This document shows positions 26,718-39,773 of a stretch of 64,000 nucleotides of DNA, piece after piece. Within the stretch, counting starts at the first letter, position 1. Each line of letters begins with the position of its first letter. Under the pieces are notes generated by a model that was not told the DNA's origin, made no database searches, and was given only the letters and a program-made list of their open reading frames with translations. The stretch is from assembly GCF_050948175.1 (NCBI RefSeq), contig NW_027490172.1:372001-436000 (forward strand), in the 5' to 3' direction. Origin of the DNA: Xylocopa sonorina. Taxonomy: Eukaryota; Arthropoda; Insecta; Hymenoptera; Apidae. The position numbers and the translations under genes are program-made.

Positions 26718-27627
26718 GACACTTCCTTGCTAGGAAATAGCGTTTGCAGATGTCTACCTATCGTTGCAATAGAGTTCTAATGCTTCTTAAACCGCGATAT
26801 CGCATTTCATTTCTATGTTCAATGGTAAGATATAATATGACTGGCGAAGTGTTATGTATTCCTCGTCTACACTTCAAATGAATATAAATGCGACACTTCC
26901 ATGCAAGGAAATAGCGTTTGCAGATGTCTACGTATCGAAGCGATAGAGTTCATATGCTTCTTTAAACGAGATATTGCATCTCATATCTATGTTTCATGGT
27001 AAGAAATAATATTCATTGCGAAGTGTTATGTAGTCCTCGTCTACACTTCTAATAAATGTAAATGCGACACATCCTTGATTGGAAATAGCGTTTGCAGATG
27101 TCTACGTATCGTAGGGATGGAGTTGTAATGCTTCTTAAAACGCGATATTGCATCTCATTTCTATGTTTCATGGTAAGATATAATATGACACGCGAAGTGT
27201 TATGTAGTCCTCGTCTACACTTCAAATGAATGTAAATGCGACACTTCCTTGCTAGGAAATAGCGTTTGCAGATGTCTACGTATCGTAGGGATGGAGTTCT
27301 AATGCTTCTTAAAACGTGATGTCGCATCTCATTTCTATGTTTTATGATAAGATGTAATAATCATTGCGAAGTGTTATGTATTCCTCGTCTACAATTCAAA
27401 TGAATGTAAATGCGACACTTCCTTTCTAGGAAATAGCGTTTGCAGATGTTTACGTATCGTAAGGATGGAGTTCTAATGCTTCTTAAAACGCGATATCGTA
27501 TCTCAATTCTATGTTGCATGATAAGATATAATATTCGTTGTAAAGTGTTATGTATACCTCGTATTCTCTTCAGAAGAATGTAAATACGACACTTCCTTGC
27601 AAGGAAATAGCGTTTGCAGATGTCTAC
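26718..27627 (+). repeat. Higher-order block at 1566-bp offset, copy 2
   Basis: This is the partner of 25152-26061, with only isolated differences (ctttaaacgag for cttaaaacgag near 26960, acaattc for acatttc near 27392). It diverges after about 27627, where ctacctatcgttgc replaces ctacgtatcgtagc. Confidence 0.82.
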
Positions 27628-27989
27628 CTATCGTTGCAATAGAGTTCTAATGCTTCTTAAAACGCGATATCGCATCTCATTTCTATGTTTAATTGTAAGA
27701 TATAATATGATTGGCGAAGTGTTATGTATTCCTCGTCTACACTTCAAATGAATGTGAATGCGACACTTCCTTGCAAGGAAATAGCGTTTGCAGATGTCTA
27801 CGTATCGAAGCAATATAGTTAAAATGCTTCTTAAAACGAGATATCGCATCTCATTTCCATGTTTCATGGTAAGATATAATATTAATTGCGAAGTGTTATG
27901 TATTCCTCGTCAACGATTCAAATGGATGTAAATGCGACACTTCCTTCCTAGGAAATAGCGTTTGCAGATGTCTACGTATCGAAGCAATA

Positions 27990-28723
27990 GAGTTCATATG
28001 CTTCTCAAAACGAGATATAGCATCTCATTTCTATGTTTCATGGTAAGATGTAATATTCATAGCGAAATGTTATATATTCCTCGTCTACATTTCAAATGAA
28101 TGTAAATGCGACACTTCCTTTCTAGGAAATAGCGTTTGCAGATGTTTACGTATCGTAAGGATAGAGTTCTAAATCTTCTTAAAACGCGATGTCGTATCTC
28201 ATTTCTATGTTGCATGATAGGATGTAATATTCGTTGTAAAGTGTTATGTATACCTTGTAATCCCTTCAGAAGAATGTAAATGCGACACTTCCTTGCAAGA
28301 AAATAGCGTTTGCAGATGTCTACGTATCGTAGCAATAGAGTTCTAATGCTTCTTAAAACGCGATATTGCTTCTCATTTCTATGTTTCATGGTAAGATATA
28401 ATATGACTTGCGAAGTGTTATGTAGTCCTCGTCTACACTTCAAATGAATGTAAGTGCGACACTTCCTTGCTAGGAAATAGCGTTTGCAGATGTCTACCTA
28501 TCGTTGCAATAGAGTTCTTATGCTTCTTAAACAGCGATAACGCATCTCATTTCTATGTTTCATGGTAAGATATAATATGATTTGCGAAGTGTTATGTAGT
28601 CCTCGTCTACATTTCAAATGAATGTAAACGCGACACTTCCTTGCTAGGAAATAGCGTTTGTAGATGTCTACGTATCGTAGCAATAGAGTTCTAATGCTTC
28701 TTAAAACGCGATATCGCATCTCA
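27990..28723 (+). repeat. Higher-order block, copy 1 (partner 33731-34464)
   Basis: About four monomers match at an offset of 5741 bp (33 x 174 minus 1). Shared marks include cttctcaaaacgag, ttctaaatcttc, gataggatgtaatattcg, accttgtaatccc and aaacagcgataacg. It includes one haplotype C monomer. Confidence 0.78.
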
Positions 28724-29104
28724 TTTCTATGTTTCATGGTAAGATATAATATGATTTGCGAAGTGTTATGTAGTCCTCGTCTACATTTCAAATGAATGTA
28801 AACGCGACACTTCCTTGCTAGGAAGTAGCGTTTGTAGATTCTACGTATCGTAGCAATATACTTCTAATGCTTCTTAAAACGCGATATCGCATCTCATTTC
28901 TACGTTTCATGACAAGGTATAGTATTCATTGCGAAGTGTTATGTATACCTATTATTCACTTCAAAAGAATGTAAATGCGACACTTCCTTGCTAGCAAATA
29001 GCGTTTGCAGATATCTACGTATCGTAGCAATAGAGTTCTAATGCTTCTTAAAACGCGATATCGCATCTCATTTCTATGTTTCATGGTAAGATATAATATG
29101 ATTT
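28172..29104 (+). repeat. Higher-order block, copy 1 (partner 32174-33106)
   Basis: This overlaps the previous block and matches 32174-33106 at an offset of 4002 bp (23 x 174). It contains haplotype C, A-like and D monomers in the same order. Overlap of blocks with different offsets shows that at least three copies of this run exist with shuffled neighbours. Confidence 0.78.
28870..29043 (+). repeat. Reference monomer, haplotype D (regional subtype)
   Basis: A 174-bp unit marked by tacgtttcatgacaagg, tatagtattcattg, tatacctattattcac, ttcaaaagaatg, gctagcaaatag and cagatatctacg. Eight copies were seen, near 28.9, 29.95, 32.9, 33.6, 34.5, 35.9, 36.9 and 38.1 kb, so the subtype is confined to about 9.3 kb. 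It is usually followed by an A-like monomer and is often preceded by one containing gtagattctacg, which is 1 bp shorter. Confidence 0.85.
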
Positions 29105-29699
29105 CCTAAGTGTTATGTAGTCCTCGTCTACACTTCAAATGAATGTAAATGCGACACTTCCTTGCTAGGAAATAGCGTTTGCAGATGTCTACGTATCGTA
29201 GGGATGGAGTTCTAATGCTTCTTAAAACGTGATGTCGCATCTCATTTCTATGTTTCATGGTAAGATATAATATGACACGCGAAGTGTTATGTAGTCCTCG
29301 TCTACACTTCAAATGAATGTAAATGCGACACTTCCTTGCTAGGAAATAGCGTTTGCAGATGTCTACCTATCGTAGCAATAGATTTCTAATGCTTCTTAAA
29401 CCGCGAAATCGCATCTCATTTCCATGTTTAATGGTAAGATTTAATATGATTGGCGAAGTGTTATGTATTCCTCGTCTACACTTCAAATGAATGTGAATGC
29501 GACACATCCTTGCTAGGAAATAGCGTTTGCAGATGTCTACGTATCGAAGCAATAGAGTTCAAATGCTTCTTAAAGCGAGATATCGCATCTCATTTCTATG
29601 TTTCATGATAAGATGTAATATTCATTGCGAAATGTTATGTATTCCTCGTCTACACTTCAAATGAATGTAAATGCGACACTTCCTTGCTAGGAAATAGCG

Positions 29700-31770
29700 T
29701 TTGCAGATGTCTACGTATCGTAGCAATAGAGTTCTAATGCTTCTTAAAACGCGACATCGCATCTCATTTCTATGTTTCATGGTAAGATATAATATGATTT
29801 GCGAAGTGTTATGTAGTCCTCGTCTACATTTCAAATGAATGTAAACGCGACACTTCCTTGCTATGAAGTAGCGTTTGTAGATTCTACGTATCGTAGCAAT
29901 ATACTTCTAATGCTTCTTAAAACGCGATATCGCATCTCATTTCTACGTTTCATGACAAGGTATAGTATTCATTGCGAAGTGTTATGTATACCTATTATTC
30001 ACTTCAAAAGAATGTAAATGCGACACTTCCTTGCTAGCAAATAGCGTTTGCAGATATCTACGTATCGTAGCAATAGAGTTCTAATGCTTCTTAAAACGCG
30101 ATATCGCATCTCATTTCTATGTTTCATGGTAAGATATAATATGATTTTCTGAGTGTTATGTAGTCCTCGTCTACACTTCAAATAAATGTAAATGCGACAC
30201 ATCCTTGATAGGAAATAGCGTTTGCAGATGTCTACGTATCGTAGGGATGGAGTTCTAATGCTTCTTAAAACGTGATATCGCATCTCATTTCTATGTTTCA
30301 TGGTAAGATATAATATGACTTGCGAAGTGTTATGTAGTCCTCGTCTACACTTCAAATGAATGTAAATGCGACACTTCCTTGCTTGGAAATAGCGTTTGCA
30401 GATGTCTACCTACCGTAGCAATAGTTGTTCTAATGCTTCTTAAACCGCGATATCGCATCTCATTCCTATGTTCAATGGTAAGATATAATATGACTGGCGA
30501 AGTGTTATGTATTCCTCGTCTACACTTCAAATGAATATAAATGCGACACTTCCATGCAAGGAAATAGCGTTTGCAGATGTCATCATATCGTAGCAATAGA
30601 GATTTTATGCTTCTTAAAACGCGATATTGCATCTCATTTCTATGTTTCATGGTAAGATATAATACGACTTGCGAAGTGTTATGTAGTCCTCGTCTACACT
30701 TCAAATGAATGTAAATGCGACACTTCCTTGCTAGGAAATAGCGTTTGCAGATGTCTACCTATCGTAGCAATAGAGTTCTAATGCTTCATAAACCGCGATA
30801 TCGCATCTCATTTCTATGTTTCATGATAAGAAGTAATATTCATTGCGAAATGTTATATATTCCTCGTCTACACTTCAAATGAATGTAAATGCGACACTTC
30901 CTTGCTAGGAAATAGCGTATGTAGACGTCTACGTATCGTAGCAATAGAGTTCTATTGCTTCTTAAAACGCGATATCGCATCTCATTTCTATGTTTCATGG
31001 TAAGATATAATATGACATGCGAAGTGTTATGTAGTCCTCGTCTACACTTCAAATGAATGTAAATGCGACACTTCCTTGCTAGGAAATAGCGTATGTAGAC
31101 GTCTACGTATCGTAGCAATAGAGTTCTATTGCTTCTTAAAACGCGATATCGCATCTCATTTCTATGTTTCATGGTAAGATATAATATGACATGCGAAGTG
31201 TTATGTAGTCCTCGTCTACACTTCAAATGAATGTAAATGCGACACTTTCTTGCTAGGAAATAGCGTTTGCAGATGTCTACGTATCGTAGGGATGGAGTTC
31301 TAATGCTTCTTAGGACGTGATATCGCATCTCATTTCTATGTTTCATGGTAAGATATAATATGACTTGCGAAGGGTTATGTAGTCCTCGTCTACACTTCAA
31401 ATGAATGTAAATGCGACACTTCCTTGCTAGGAAATAGCGTTTGCAGATGTCTACGTATCGAAGCGATAGAGTTCAAATGCATCTTAAAACGAGATATCGC
31501 ATCTCATTTCTATGTTTCATGATAAGATGTAATATTCATTGCGAAGTGTTATGTATTCTTCGCCTACATTTCAAATGAATGTAAACGCGACACTTCCTTC
31601 ATAGGAAATATCGTTTGTAGATGTCTACGTATCGTAGCAATAGAGTTCTAATGCTTCTTAAAACGCGATATTGCTTCTCATTTCTATGTTTCATGGTAAG
31701 ATATAATATGACTTGCGAAGTGTTATGTAGTCCTCGTCTACACTTCAAATGAATGTAAATGCGACACTTC
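29700..31770 (+). repeat. Higher-order block, copy 1 (partner 37877-39773), with one extra monomer
   Basis: The block matches 37877-39773 at an offset of 8177 bp up to about 31034, then at 8003 bp, because this copy has one additional 174-bp monomer (31081 onward repeats 30907 onward). Shared marks are gattttctgag, catcatatcg, aatagttgttc, tgtagacgtctacg, gaagggttatg and ccttcataggaaatatcg. Confidence 0.85.
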
Positions 31771-32173
31771 CTTGCAAGGAAATAGCGTTTGCAGATGTCT
31801 ACGTATCGAAGCAATATAGTTAAAATGCTTCTTAAAACGAGATATCGCATCTCATTTCCATGTTTCATGATAAGATGAAATATTCATTGCGAAATGTTAT
31901 ATATTCCTCGTCTACACTTAAGATGAATGTAAATGCGACACTTCCTTTCTAGGAAATAGCGTTTGAGAGATGTCTACGTATCGTAGCAATAGAGTTCTAA
32001 TGCTTCTTAATAAGCGATTTCGCATATCATTTCTATGTTTCATGGTAAGATATAATATGATTTGCGAAATGTTATGTAGTCCTCGTCTACACTACAAATA
32101 AATGTAAATGCGACACATCCTTGCTAGGAAATAGCGTTTGCAGATGTCTACGTATCGTAGGGATGGAGTTCTA

Positions 32174-33106
32174 AATCTTCTTAAAAAGCGATGTCGTATC
32201 TCATTTCTATGTTGCATGATAGGATGTAATATTCGTTGTAAAGTGTTATGTATACCTTGTAATCCCTTCAGAAGAATGTAAATGCGACACTTCCTTGCAA
32301 GAAAATAGCGTTTGCAGATGTCTACGTATCGTAGCAATAGAGTTCTAATGCTTCTTAAAACGCGATATTGCTTCTCATTTCTATGTTTCATGGTAAGATA
32401 TAATATGACTTGCGAAGTGTTATGTAGTCCTCGTCTACACTTCAAATGAATGTAAGTGCGACACTTCCTTGCTAGGAAATAGCGTTTGCAGATGTCTACC
32501 TATCGTTGCAATAGAGTTCTTATGCTTCTTAAACAGCGATAACGCATCTCATTTCTATGTTTCATGGTAAGATATAATATGATTTGCGAAGTGTTATGTA
32601 GTCCTCGTCTACATTTCAAATGAATGTAAACGCGACACTTCCTTGCTAGGAAATAGCGTTTGTAGATGTCTACGTATCGTAGCAATAGAGTTCTAATGCT
32701 TCTTAAAACGCGATATCGCATCTCATTTCTATGTTTCATGGTAAGATATAATATGATTTGCGAAGTGTTATGTAGTCCTCGTCTACATTTCAAATGAATG
32801 TAAACGCGACACTTCCTTGCTAGGAAGTAGCGTTTGTAGATTCTACGTATCGTAGCAATATACTTCTAATGCTTCTTAAAACGCGATATCGCATCTCATT
32901 TCTACGTTTCATGACAAGGTATAGTATTCATTGCGAAGTGTTATGTATACCTATTATTCACTTCAAAAGAATGTAAATGCGACACTTCCTTGCTAGCAAA
33001 TAGCGTTTGCAGATATCTACGTATCGTAGCAATAGAGTTCTAATGCTTCTTAAAACGCGATATCGCATCTCATTTCTATGTTTCATGGTAAGATATAATA
33101 TGATTT
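32174..33106 (+). repeat. Higher-order block, copy 2 (partner 28172-29104)
   Basis: Same monomer order as 28172-29104. The left junction lies inside a monomer: gatgtctacgtatcgtaggg here replaces gatgtttacgtatcgtaagg in the partner. This indicates an in-register exchange inside or close to the CTACG/CGTAG dyad. Confidence 0.78.
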
Positions 33107-33730
33107 CGTAAGTGTTATGTATTCCTCTTCTACACTTCAAATGAATGTAAATACGACACTACCATGCAAGGAAATAGCGTTTGCAGATGTCTACGTATCG
33201 AAGCGATAGAGTTCAAATGCTTCTTAAAACGCGATATCGCATCTCATTTCTACGTTTCATGATAAGATGTAATATACATTGCGAAATGTTATGTATTCCT
33301 CGTCTACACTTCAAATGAATGTAAATGCGACACTTCCTTGCTAGGAAATAGCGTTTGCAGATGTCTACGTATCGTAGCAATAGATTTCTAATGCTTCTTA
33401 AACCGCGATATCGCATCTCATTTCCATGTTTAATGGTAAGATTTAATATGATTGGCGAAGTGTTATGTATTCCTCGTCTACACTTCAAATGAATGTGAAT
33501 GCGACACATCCTTGCTAGGAAATAGCGTTTGTAGATGTCTACGTATCGTAGCAATAGAGTTCTAATGCTTCTTAAAACGCGATATCGCATCTCATTTCTA
33601 CGTTTCATGACAAGGTATAGTATTCATTGTGAAGTGTTATGTATACCTATTATTCACTTCAAAAGAATGTAAATGCGACACTTCCTTGCTAGCAAATAGC
33701 GTTTGCAGATATCTACGTATCGTAGCAATA

Positions 33731-34464
33731 GAGTTCATATGCTTCTCAAAACGAGATATCGCATCTCATTTCTATGTTTCATGGTAAGATGTAATATTCA
33801 TAGCGAAATGTTATATATTCCTCGTCTACATTTCAAATGAATGTAAATGCGACACTTCCTTTCTAGGAAATAGCGTTTGCAGATGTTTACGTATCGTAAG
33901 GATAGAGTTCTAAATCTTCTTAAAACGCGATGTCGTATCTCATTTCTATGTTGCATGATAGGATGTAATATTCGTTGTAAAGTGTTATGTATACCTTGTA
34001 ATCCCTTCAGAAGAATGTAAATACGACACTTCCTTGCAAGAAAATAGCGTTTGCAGATGTCTACGTATCGTAGCAATAGAGTTCTAATGCTTCTTAGAAC
34101 GCGATATTGCTTCTCATTTCTATGTTTCATGGTAAGATATAATATGACTTGCGAAGTGTTATGTAGTCCTCGTCTACACTTCAAATGAATGTAAGTGCGA
34201 CACTTCCTTGCTAGGAAATAGCGTCTGCAGATGTCTACCTATCGTTGCAATAGAGTTCTAATGCTTCTTAAACAGCGATAACGCATCTCATTTCTATGTT
34301 TCATGGTAAGATATAATATGATTTGCGAAGTGTTATGTAGTCCTCGTCTACATTTCAAATGAATGTAAACGCGACACTTCCTTGCTAGGAAATAGCGTTT
34401 GTAGATGTCTACGTATCGTAGCAATAGAGTTCTAATGCTTCTTAAAACGCGATATCGCATCTCA
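33731..34464 (+). repeat. Higher-order block, copy 2 (partner 27990-28723)
   Basis: It matches 27990-28723 at 5741 bp. It diverges at about 34464, where ctacgtttcatgacaagg (haplotype D) follows directly instead of an A-like monomer. Confidence 0.78.
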
Positions 34465-35460
34465 TTTCTACGTTTCATGACAAGGTATAGTATTCATTGT
34501 GAAGTGTTATGTATACCTATTATTCACTTCAAAAGAATGTAAATGCGACACTTCCTTGCTAGCAAATAGCGTTTGCAGATATCTACGTATCGTAGCAATA
34601 GAGTTCTAATGCTTCTTAAAACGCGATATCGCATCTCATTTCTATGTTTCATGGTAAGATATAATATGATTTCCTAAGTGTTATGTAGTCCTCGTCTACA
34701 CTTCAAATAAATGTAAATGCGACACATCCTTGATAGGAAATAGCGTTTGCAGATGTCTACGTATCGTAGGGATGGTGTTTTAATGCTTCTTAAAACGCGA
34801 TATTGCATCTCATTTCTATGTTTCATGGTAAGATATAATATGACACGCGAAGTGTTATGTAGTCCTCGTCTACACTTCAAATGAATGTAAATGCGACACT
34901 TCCTTGCTAGGAAATAGCGTTTGCAGATGTCTACCTATCGTAGCAATAGATTTCTAATGCTTCTTAAACCGCGAAATCGCATCTCATTTCCATGTTTAAT
35001 GGTAAGATATAATATGATTGGCGAAGTGTTATGTATTCCTCTTCTACACTTCAAATGAATGTAAATACGACACTACCATGCAAGGAAATAGCGTTTGCAG
35101 ATGTCTACGTATCGAAGCGATAGAGTTCAAATGCTTCTTAAAACGCGATATCGCATCTCATTTCTACGTTTCATGATAAGATGTAATATACATTGCGAAA
35201 TGTTATGTATTCCTCGTCTACACTTCAAATGAATGTAAATGCGACACTTCCTTGCTAGGAAATAGCGTTTGCAGATGTCTACGTATCGTAGCAATAGATT
35301 TCTAATGCTTCTTAAACCGCGATATCGCATCTCATTTCCATGTTTAATGGTAAGATTTAATATGATTGGCGAAGTGTTATGTATTCCTCGTCTACACTTC
35401 AAATGAATGTGAATGCGACACATCCTTGCTAGGAAATAGCGTTTGCAGATGTCTACGTAT
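34325..35460 (+). repeat. Higher-order block at 2435-bp offset, copy 1
   Basis: It matches 36760-37895 at 2435 bp (14 x 174 minus 1). Shared marks include attgtgaag, gatttcctaag, gatggtgttttaatg, taaaccgcgaaatcg and aatatacattgcg. A piece of the same run also occurs at 33213-33608 (offset 1914, 11 x 174). Confidence 0.8.
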
Positions 35461-36759
35461 CGAAGCAATAGAGTTCAAATGCTTCTTAAAGCGAGATATC
35501 GCATCTCATTTCTATGTTTCATGATAAGATGTAATATTCATTGCGAAATGTTATGTATTCCTCGTCTACACTTCAAATGAATGTAAATGCGACACTTCCT
35601 TGCTAGGAAATAGCGTTTGCAGATGTCTACGTATCGTAGCAATAGAGTTCTAATGCTTCTTAAAACGCGATATCGCATCTCATTTCTATGTTTCATGGTA
35701 AGATATAATATGATTTGCGAAGTGTTATGTAGTCCTCGTCTACATTTCAAATGAATGTAAACGCGACACTTCCTTGCTAGGAAGTAGCGTTTGTAGATTC
35801 TACGTATCGTAGCAATATACTTCTAATGCTTCTTAAAACGCGATATCGCATCTCATTTCTACGTTTCATGACAAGGTATAGTATTCATTGCGAAGTGTTA
35901 TGTATACCTATTGTTCACTTCAAAAGAATGTAAATGCGACACTTCCTTGCTAGCAAATAGCGTTTGCAGATATCTACGTATCGTAGCAATAGAGTTCTAA
36001 TGCTTCTTAAAACGCGATATCGCATCTCATTTCTATGTTTCATGGTAAGATATAATATGATTTTCTGAGTGTTATGTAGTCCTCGTCTACACTTCAAATA
36101 AATGTAAATGCGACACATCCTTGATAGGAAATAGCGTTTGCAGATGTCTACGTATCGTAGGGATGGAGTTCTAATGCTTCTTAAACCGCGATATCGCATC
36201 TCATTCCTATGTTCAATGGTAAGATATAATATGACTGGCGAAGTGTTATGTATTCCTCGTCTACACTTCAAATGAATATAAATGCGACACTTCCATGCAA
36301 GGAAATAGCGTTTGCAGATGTCATCATATCGTAGCAATAGAGATCTTATGCTTCTTAAAACGCGATATTGCATCTCATTTCTATGTTTCATGGTAAGATA
36401 TAATACGACTTGCGAAGTGTTATGTAGTCCCCGTCTACACTTCAAACGAATATAAATGCGACACTTCCTTGCTAGGAAATAGCGTTTGCAGATGTCTACG
36501 TATCGTAGCAACAGAGTTCTAATGCTTCTTAATAAGCGATTTCGCATCTCATATCTATGTTTCATGGTAAGATATAATATGATTTGCGAAGTGTTATGTA
36601 GTCCTCGTCTACACTACAAATGAATGTAAATGCGACACTTCCTTGCTAGGAAATAGCGTATGTAGACGTCTACGTATCGTAGCAATAGAGTTCTATTGCT
36701 TCTTAAAACGCGATATCGCATCTCATTTCTATGTTTCATGGTAAGATATAATATGACAT

Positions 36760-37895
36760 GCGAAGTGTTATGTAGTCCTCGTCTACATTTCAAATGAATG
36801 TAAACGCGACACTTCCTTGCTAGGAAATAGCGTTTGTAGATGTCTACGTATCGTAGCAATAGAGTTCTAATGATTCTTAAAACGCGATATCGCATCTCAT
36901 TTCTACGTTTCATGACAAGGTATAGTATTCATTGTGAAGTGTTATGTATACCTATTATTCACTTCAAAAGAATGTACATGCGACACTTCCTTGCTAGCAA
37001 ATAGCGTTTGCAGATATCTACGTATCGTAGCAATAGAGTTCTAGTGCTTCTTAAAACGCGATATCGCATCTCATTTCTATGTTTCATGGTAAGATATAAT
37101 ATGATTTCCTAAGTGTTATGTAGTCCTCGTCTACACTTCAAATAAATGTAAATGCGACACATCCTTGATAGGAAATAGCGTTTGCAGATGTCTACGTATC
37201 GTAGGGATGGTGTTTTAATGCTTCTTAAAACGCGATATTGCATCTCATTTCTATGTTTCATGGTAAGATATAATATGACACGCGAAGTGTTATGTAGTCC
37301 TCGTCTACACTTCAAATGAATGTAAATGCGACACTTCCTTGCTAGGAAATAGCGTTTGCAGATGTCTACCTATCGTAGCAATAGATTTCTAATGCTTCTT
37401 AAACCGCGAAATCGCATCTCATTTCCATGTTTAATGGTAAGATATAATATGATTGGCGAAGTGTTATGTATTCCTCTTCTACACTTCAAATGAATGTAAA
37501 TACGACACTACCATGCAAGGAAATAGCGTTTGCAGATGTCTACGTATCGAAGCGATAGAGTTCAAATGCTTCTTAAAACGCGATATCGCATCTCATTTCT
37601 ACGTTTCATGATAAGATGTAATATACATTGCGAAATGTTATGTATTCCTCGTCTACACTTCAAATGAATGTAAATGCGACACTTCCTTGCTAGGAAATAG
37701 CGTTTGCAGATATCTACGTATCGTAGCAATAGATTTCTAATGCTTCTTAAACCGCGATATCGCATCTCATTTCCATGTTTAATGGTAAGATTTAATATGA
37801 TTGGCGAAGTGTTATGTATTCCTCGTCTACACTTCAAATGAATGTGAATGCGACACATCCTTGCTAGGAAATAGCGTTTGCAGATGTCTACGTAT
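36760..37895 (+). repeat. Higher-order block at 2435-bp offset, copy 2
   Basis: This is the partner of 34325-35460, with isolated differences (aatgattctt near 36870, aatgtacatgcg near 36972, ttctagtgc near 37040). After about 37895 it joins the 8177-bp-offset block. Confidence 0.8.
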
Positions 37896-39773
37896 CGTAG
37901 CAATAGAGTTCTAATGCTTCTTAAAACGCGATATCGCATCTCATTTCTATGTTTCATGGTAAGATATAATATGATTTGCGAAGTGTTATGTAGTCCTCGT
38001 CTACATTTCAAATGAATGTAAACGCGACACTTCCTTGCTAGGAAGTAGCGTTTGTAGATTCTACGTATCGTAGCAATATACTTCTAATGCTTCTTAAAAC
38101 GCGATATCGCATCTCATTTCTACGTTTCATGACAAGGTATAGTATTCATTGCGAAGTGTTATGTATACCTATTATTCACTTCAAAAGAATGTAAATGCGA
38201 CACTTCCTTGCTAGCAAATAGCGTTTGCAGATATCTACGTATCGTAGCAATAGAGTTCTAATGCTTCTTAAAACGCGATATCGCATCTCATTTCTATGTT
38301 TCATGGTAAGATATAATATGATTTTCTGAGTGTTATGTAGTCCTCGTCTACACTTCAAATAAATGTAAATGCGACACATCCTTGATAGGAAATAGCGTTT
38401 GCAGATGTCTACGTATCGTAGGGATGGAGTTCTAATGCTTCTTAAAACGTGATATCGCATCTCATTTCTATGTTTCATGGTAAGATATAATATGACTTGC
38501 GAAGTGTTATGTAGTCTTCGTCTACACTTCAAATGAATGTAAATGCGACACTTCCTTGCTAGGAAATAGCGTTTGCAGATGTCTACCTACCGTAGCAATA
38601 GTTGTTCTAATGCTTCTTAAACCGCGATATCGCATCTCATTCCTATGTTCAATGGTAAGATATAATATGACTGGCGAAGTGTTATGTATTCCTCGTCTAC
38701 ACTTCAAATGAATATAAATGCGACACTTCCATGCAAGGAAATAGCGTTTGCAGATGTCATCATATCGTAGCAATAGAGATCTTATGCTTCTTAAAACGCG
38801 ATATTGCATCTCATTTCTATGTTTCATGGTAAGATATAATACGACTTGCGAAGTGTTATGTAGTCCTCGTCTACACTTCAAATGAATGTAAATGCGACAC
38901 TTCCTTGCTAGGAAATAGCGTTTGCAGATGTCTACCTATCGTAGCAATAGAGTTCTAATGCTTCATAAACCGCGATATCGCATCTCATTTCTATGTTTCA
39001 TGATAAGAAGTAATATTCATTGCGAAATGTTATATATTCCTCGTCTACACTTCAAATGAATGTAAATGCGACACTTCCTTGCTAGGAAATAGCGTATGTA
39101 GACGTCTACGTATCGTAGCAATAGAGTTCTATTGCTTCTTAAAACGCGATATCGCATCTCATTTCTATGTTTCATGGTAAGATATAATATGACATGCGAA
39201 GTGTTATGTAGTCCTCGTCTACACTTCAAATGAATGTAAATGCGACACTTTCTTGCTAGGAAATAGCGTTTGCAGATGTCTACGTATCGTAGGGATGGAG
39301 TTCTAATGCTTCTTAGAACGTGATATCGCATCTCATTTCTATGTTTCATGGTAAGATATAATATGACTTGCGAAGGGTTATGTATTCCTCGTCTACACTT
39401 CAAATGAATGTAAATGCGACACTTCCTTGCTAGGAAATAGCGTTTGCAGATGTCTACGTATCGAAGCGATAGAGTTCAAATGCATCTTAAAACGAGATAT
39501 CGCATCTCATTTCTATGTTTCATGATAAGATGTAATATTCATTGCGAAGTGTTATGTATTCTTCGCCTACATTTCAAATGAATGTAAACGCGACACTTCC
39601 TTCATAGGAAATATCGTTTGTAGATGTCTACGTATCGTAGCAATAGAGTTCTAATGCTTCTTAAAACGCGATATTGCTTCTCATTTCTATGTTTCATGGT
39701 AAGATATAATATGACTTGCGAAGTGTTATGTAGTCCTCGTCTACACTTCAAATGAATGTAAATGCGACACTTT
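37877..39773 (+). repeat. Higher-order block, copy 2 (partner 29700-31770)
   Basis: This is the copy with a single tgtagacgtctacg monomer, where the partner has two in tandem. It diverges from the partner at about 39773 (actttcttgctagg against acttccttgcaagg). Confidence 0.85.

Noticed and set aside
29835..30017. Plus-strand open frame of 60 codons
   Set aside because: It lies wholly within satellite monomers (an A-like unit running into a haplotype D unit) and opens only because that subtype lacks the usual stops; no recognisable protein.
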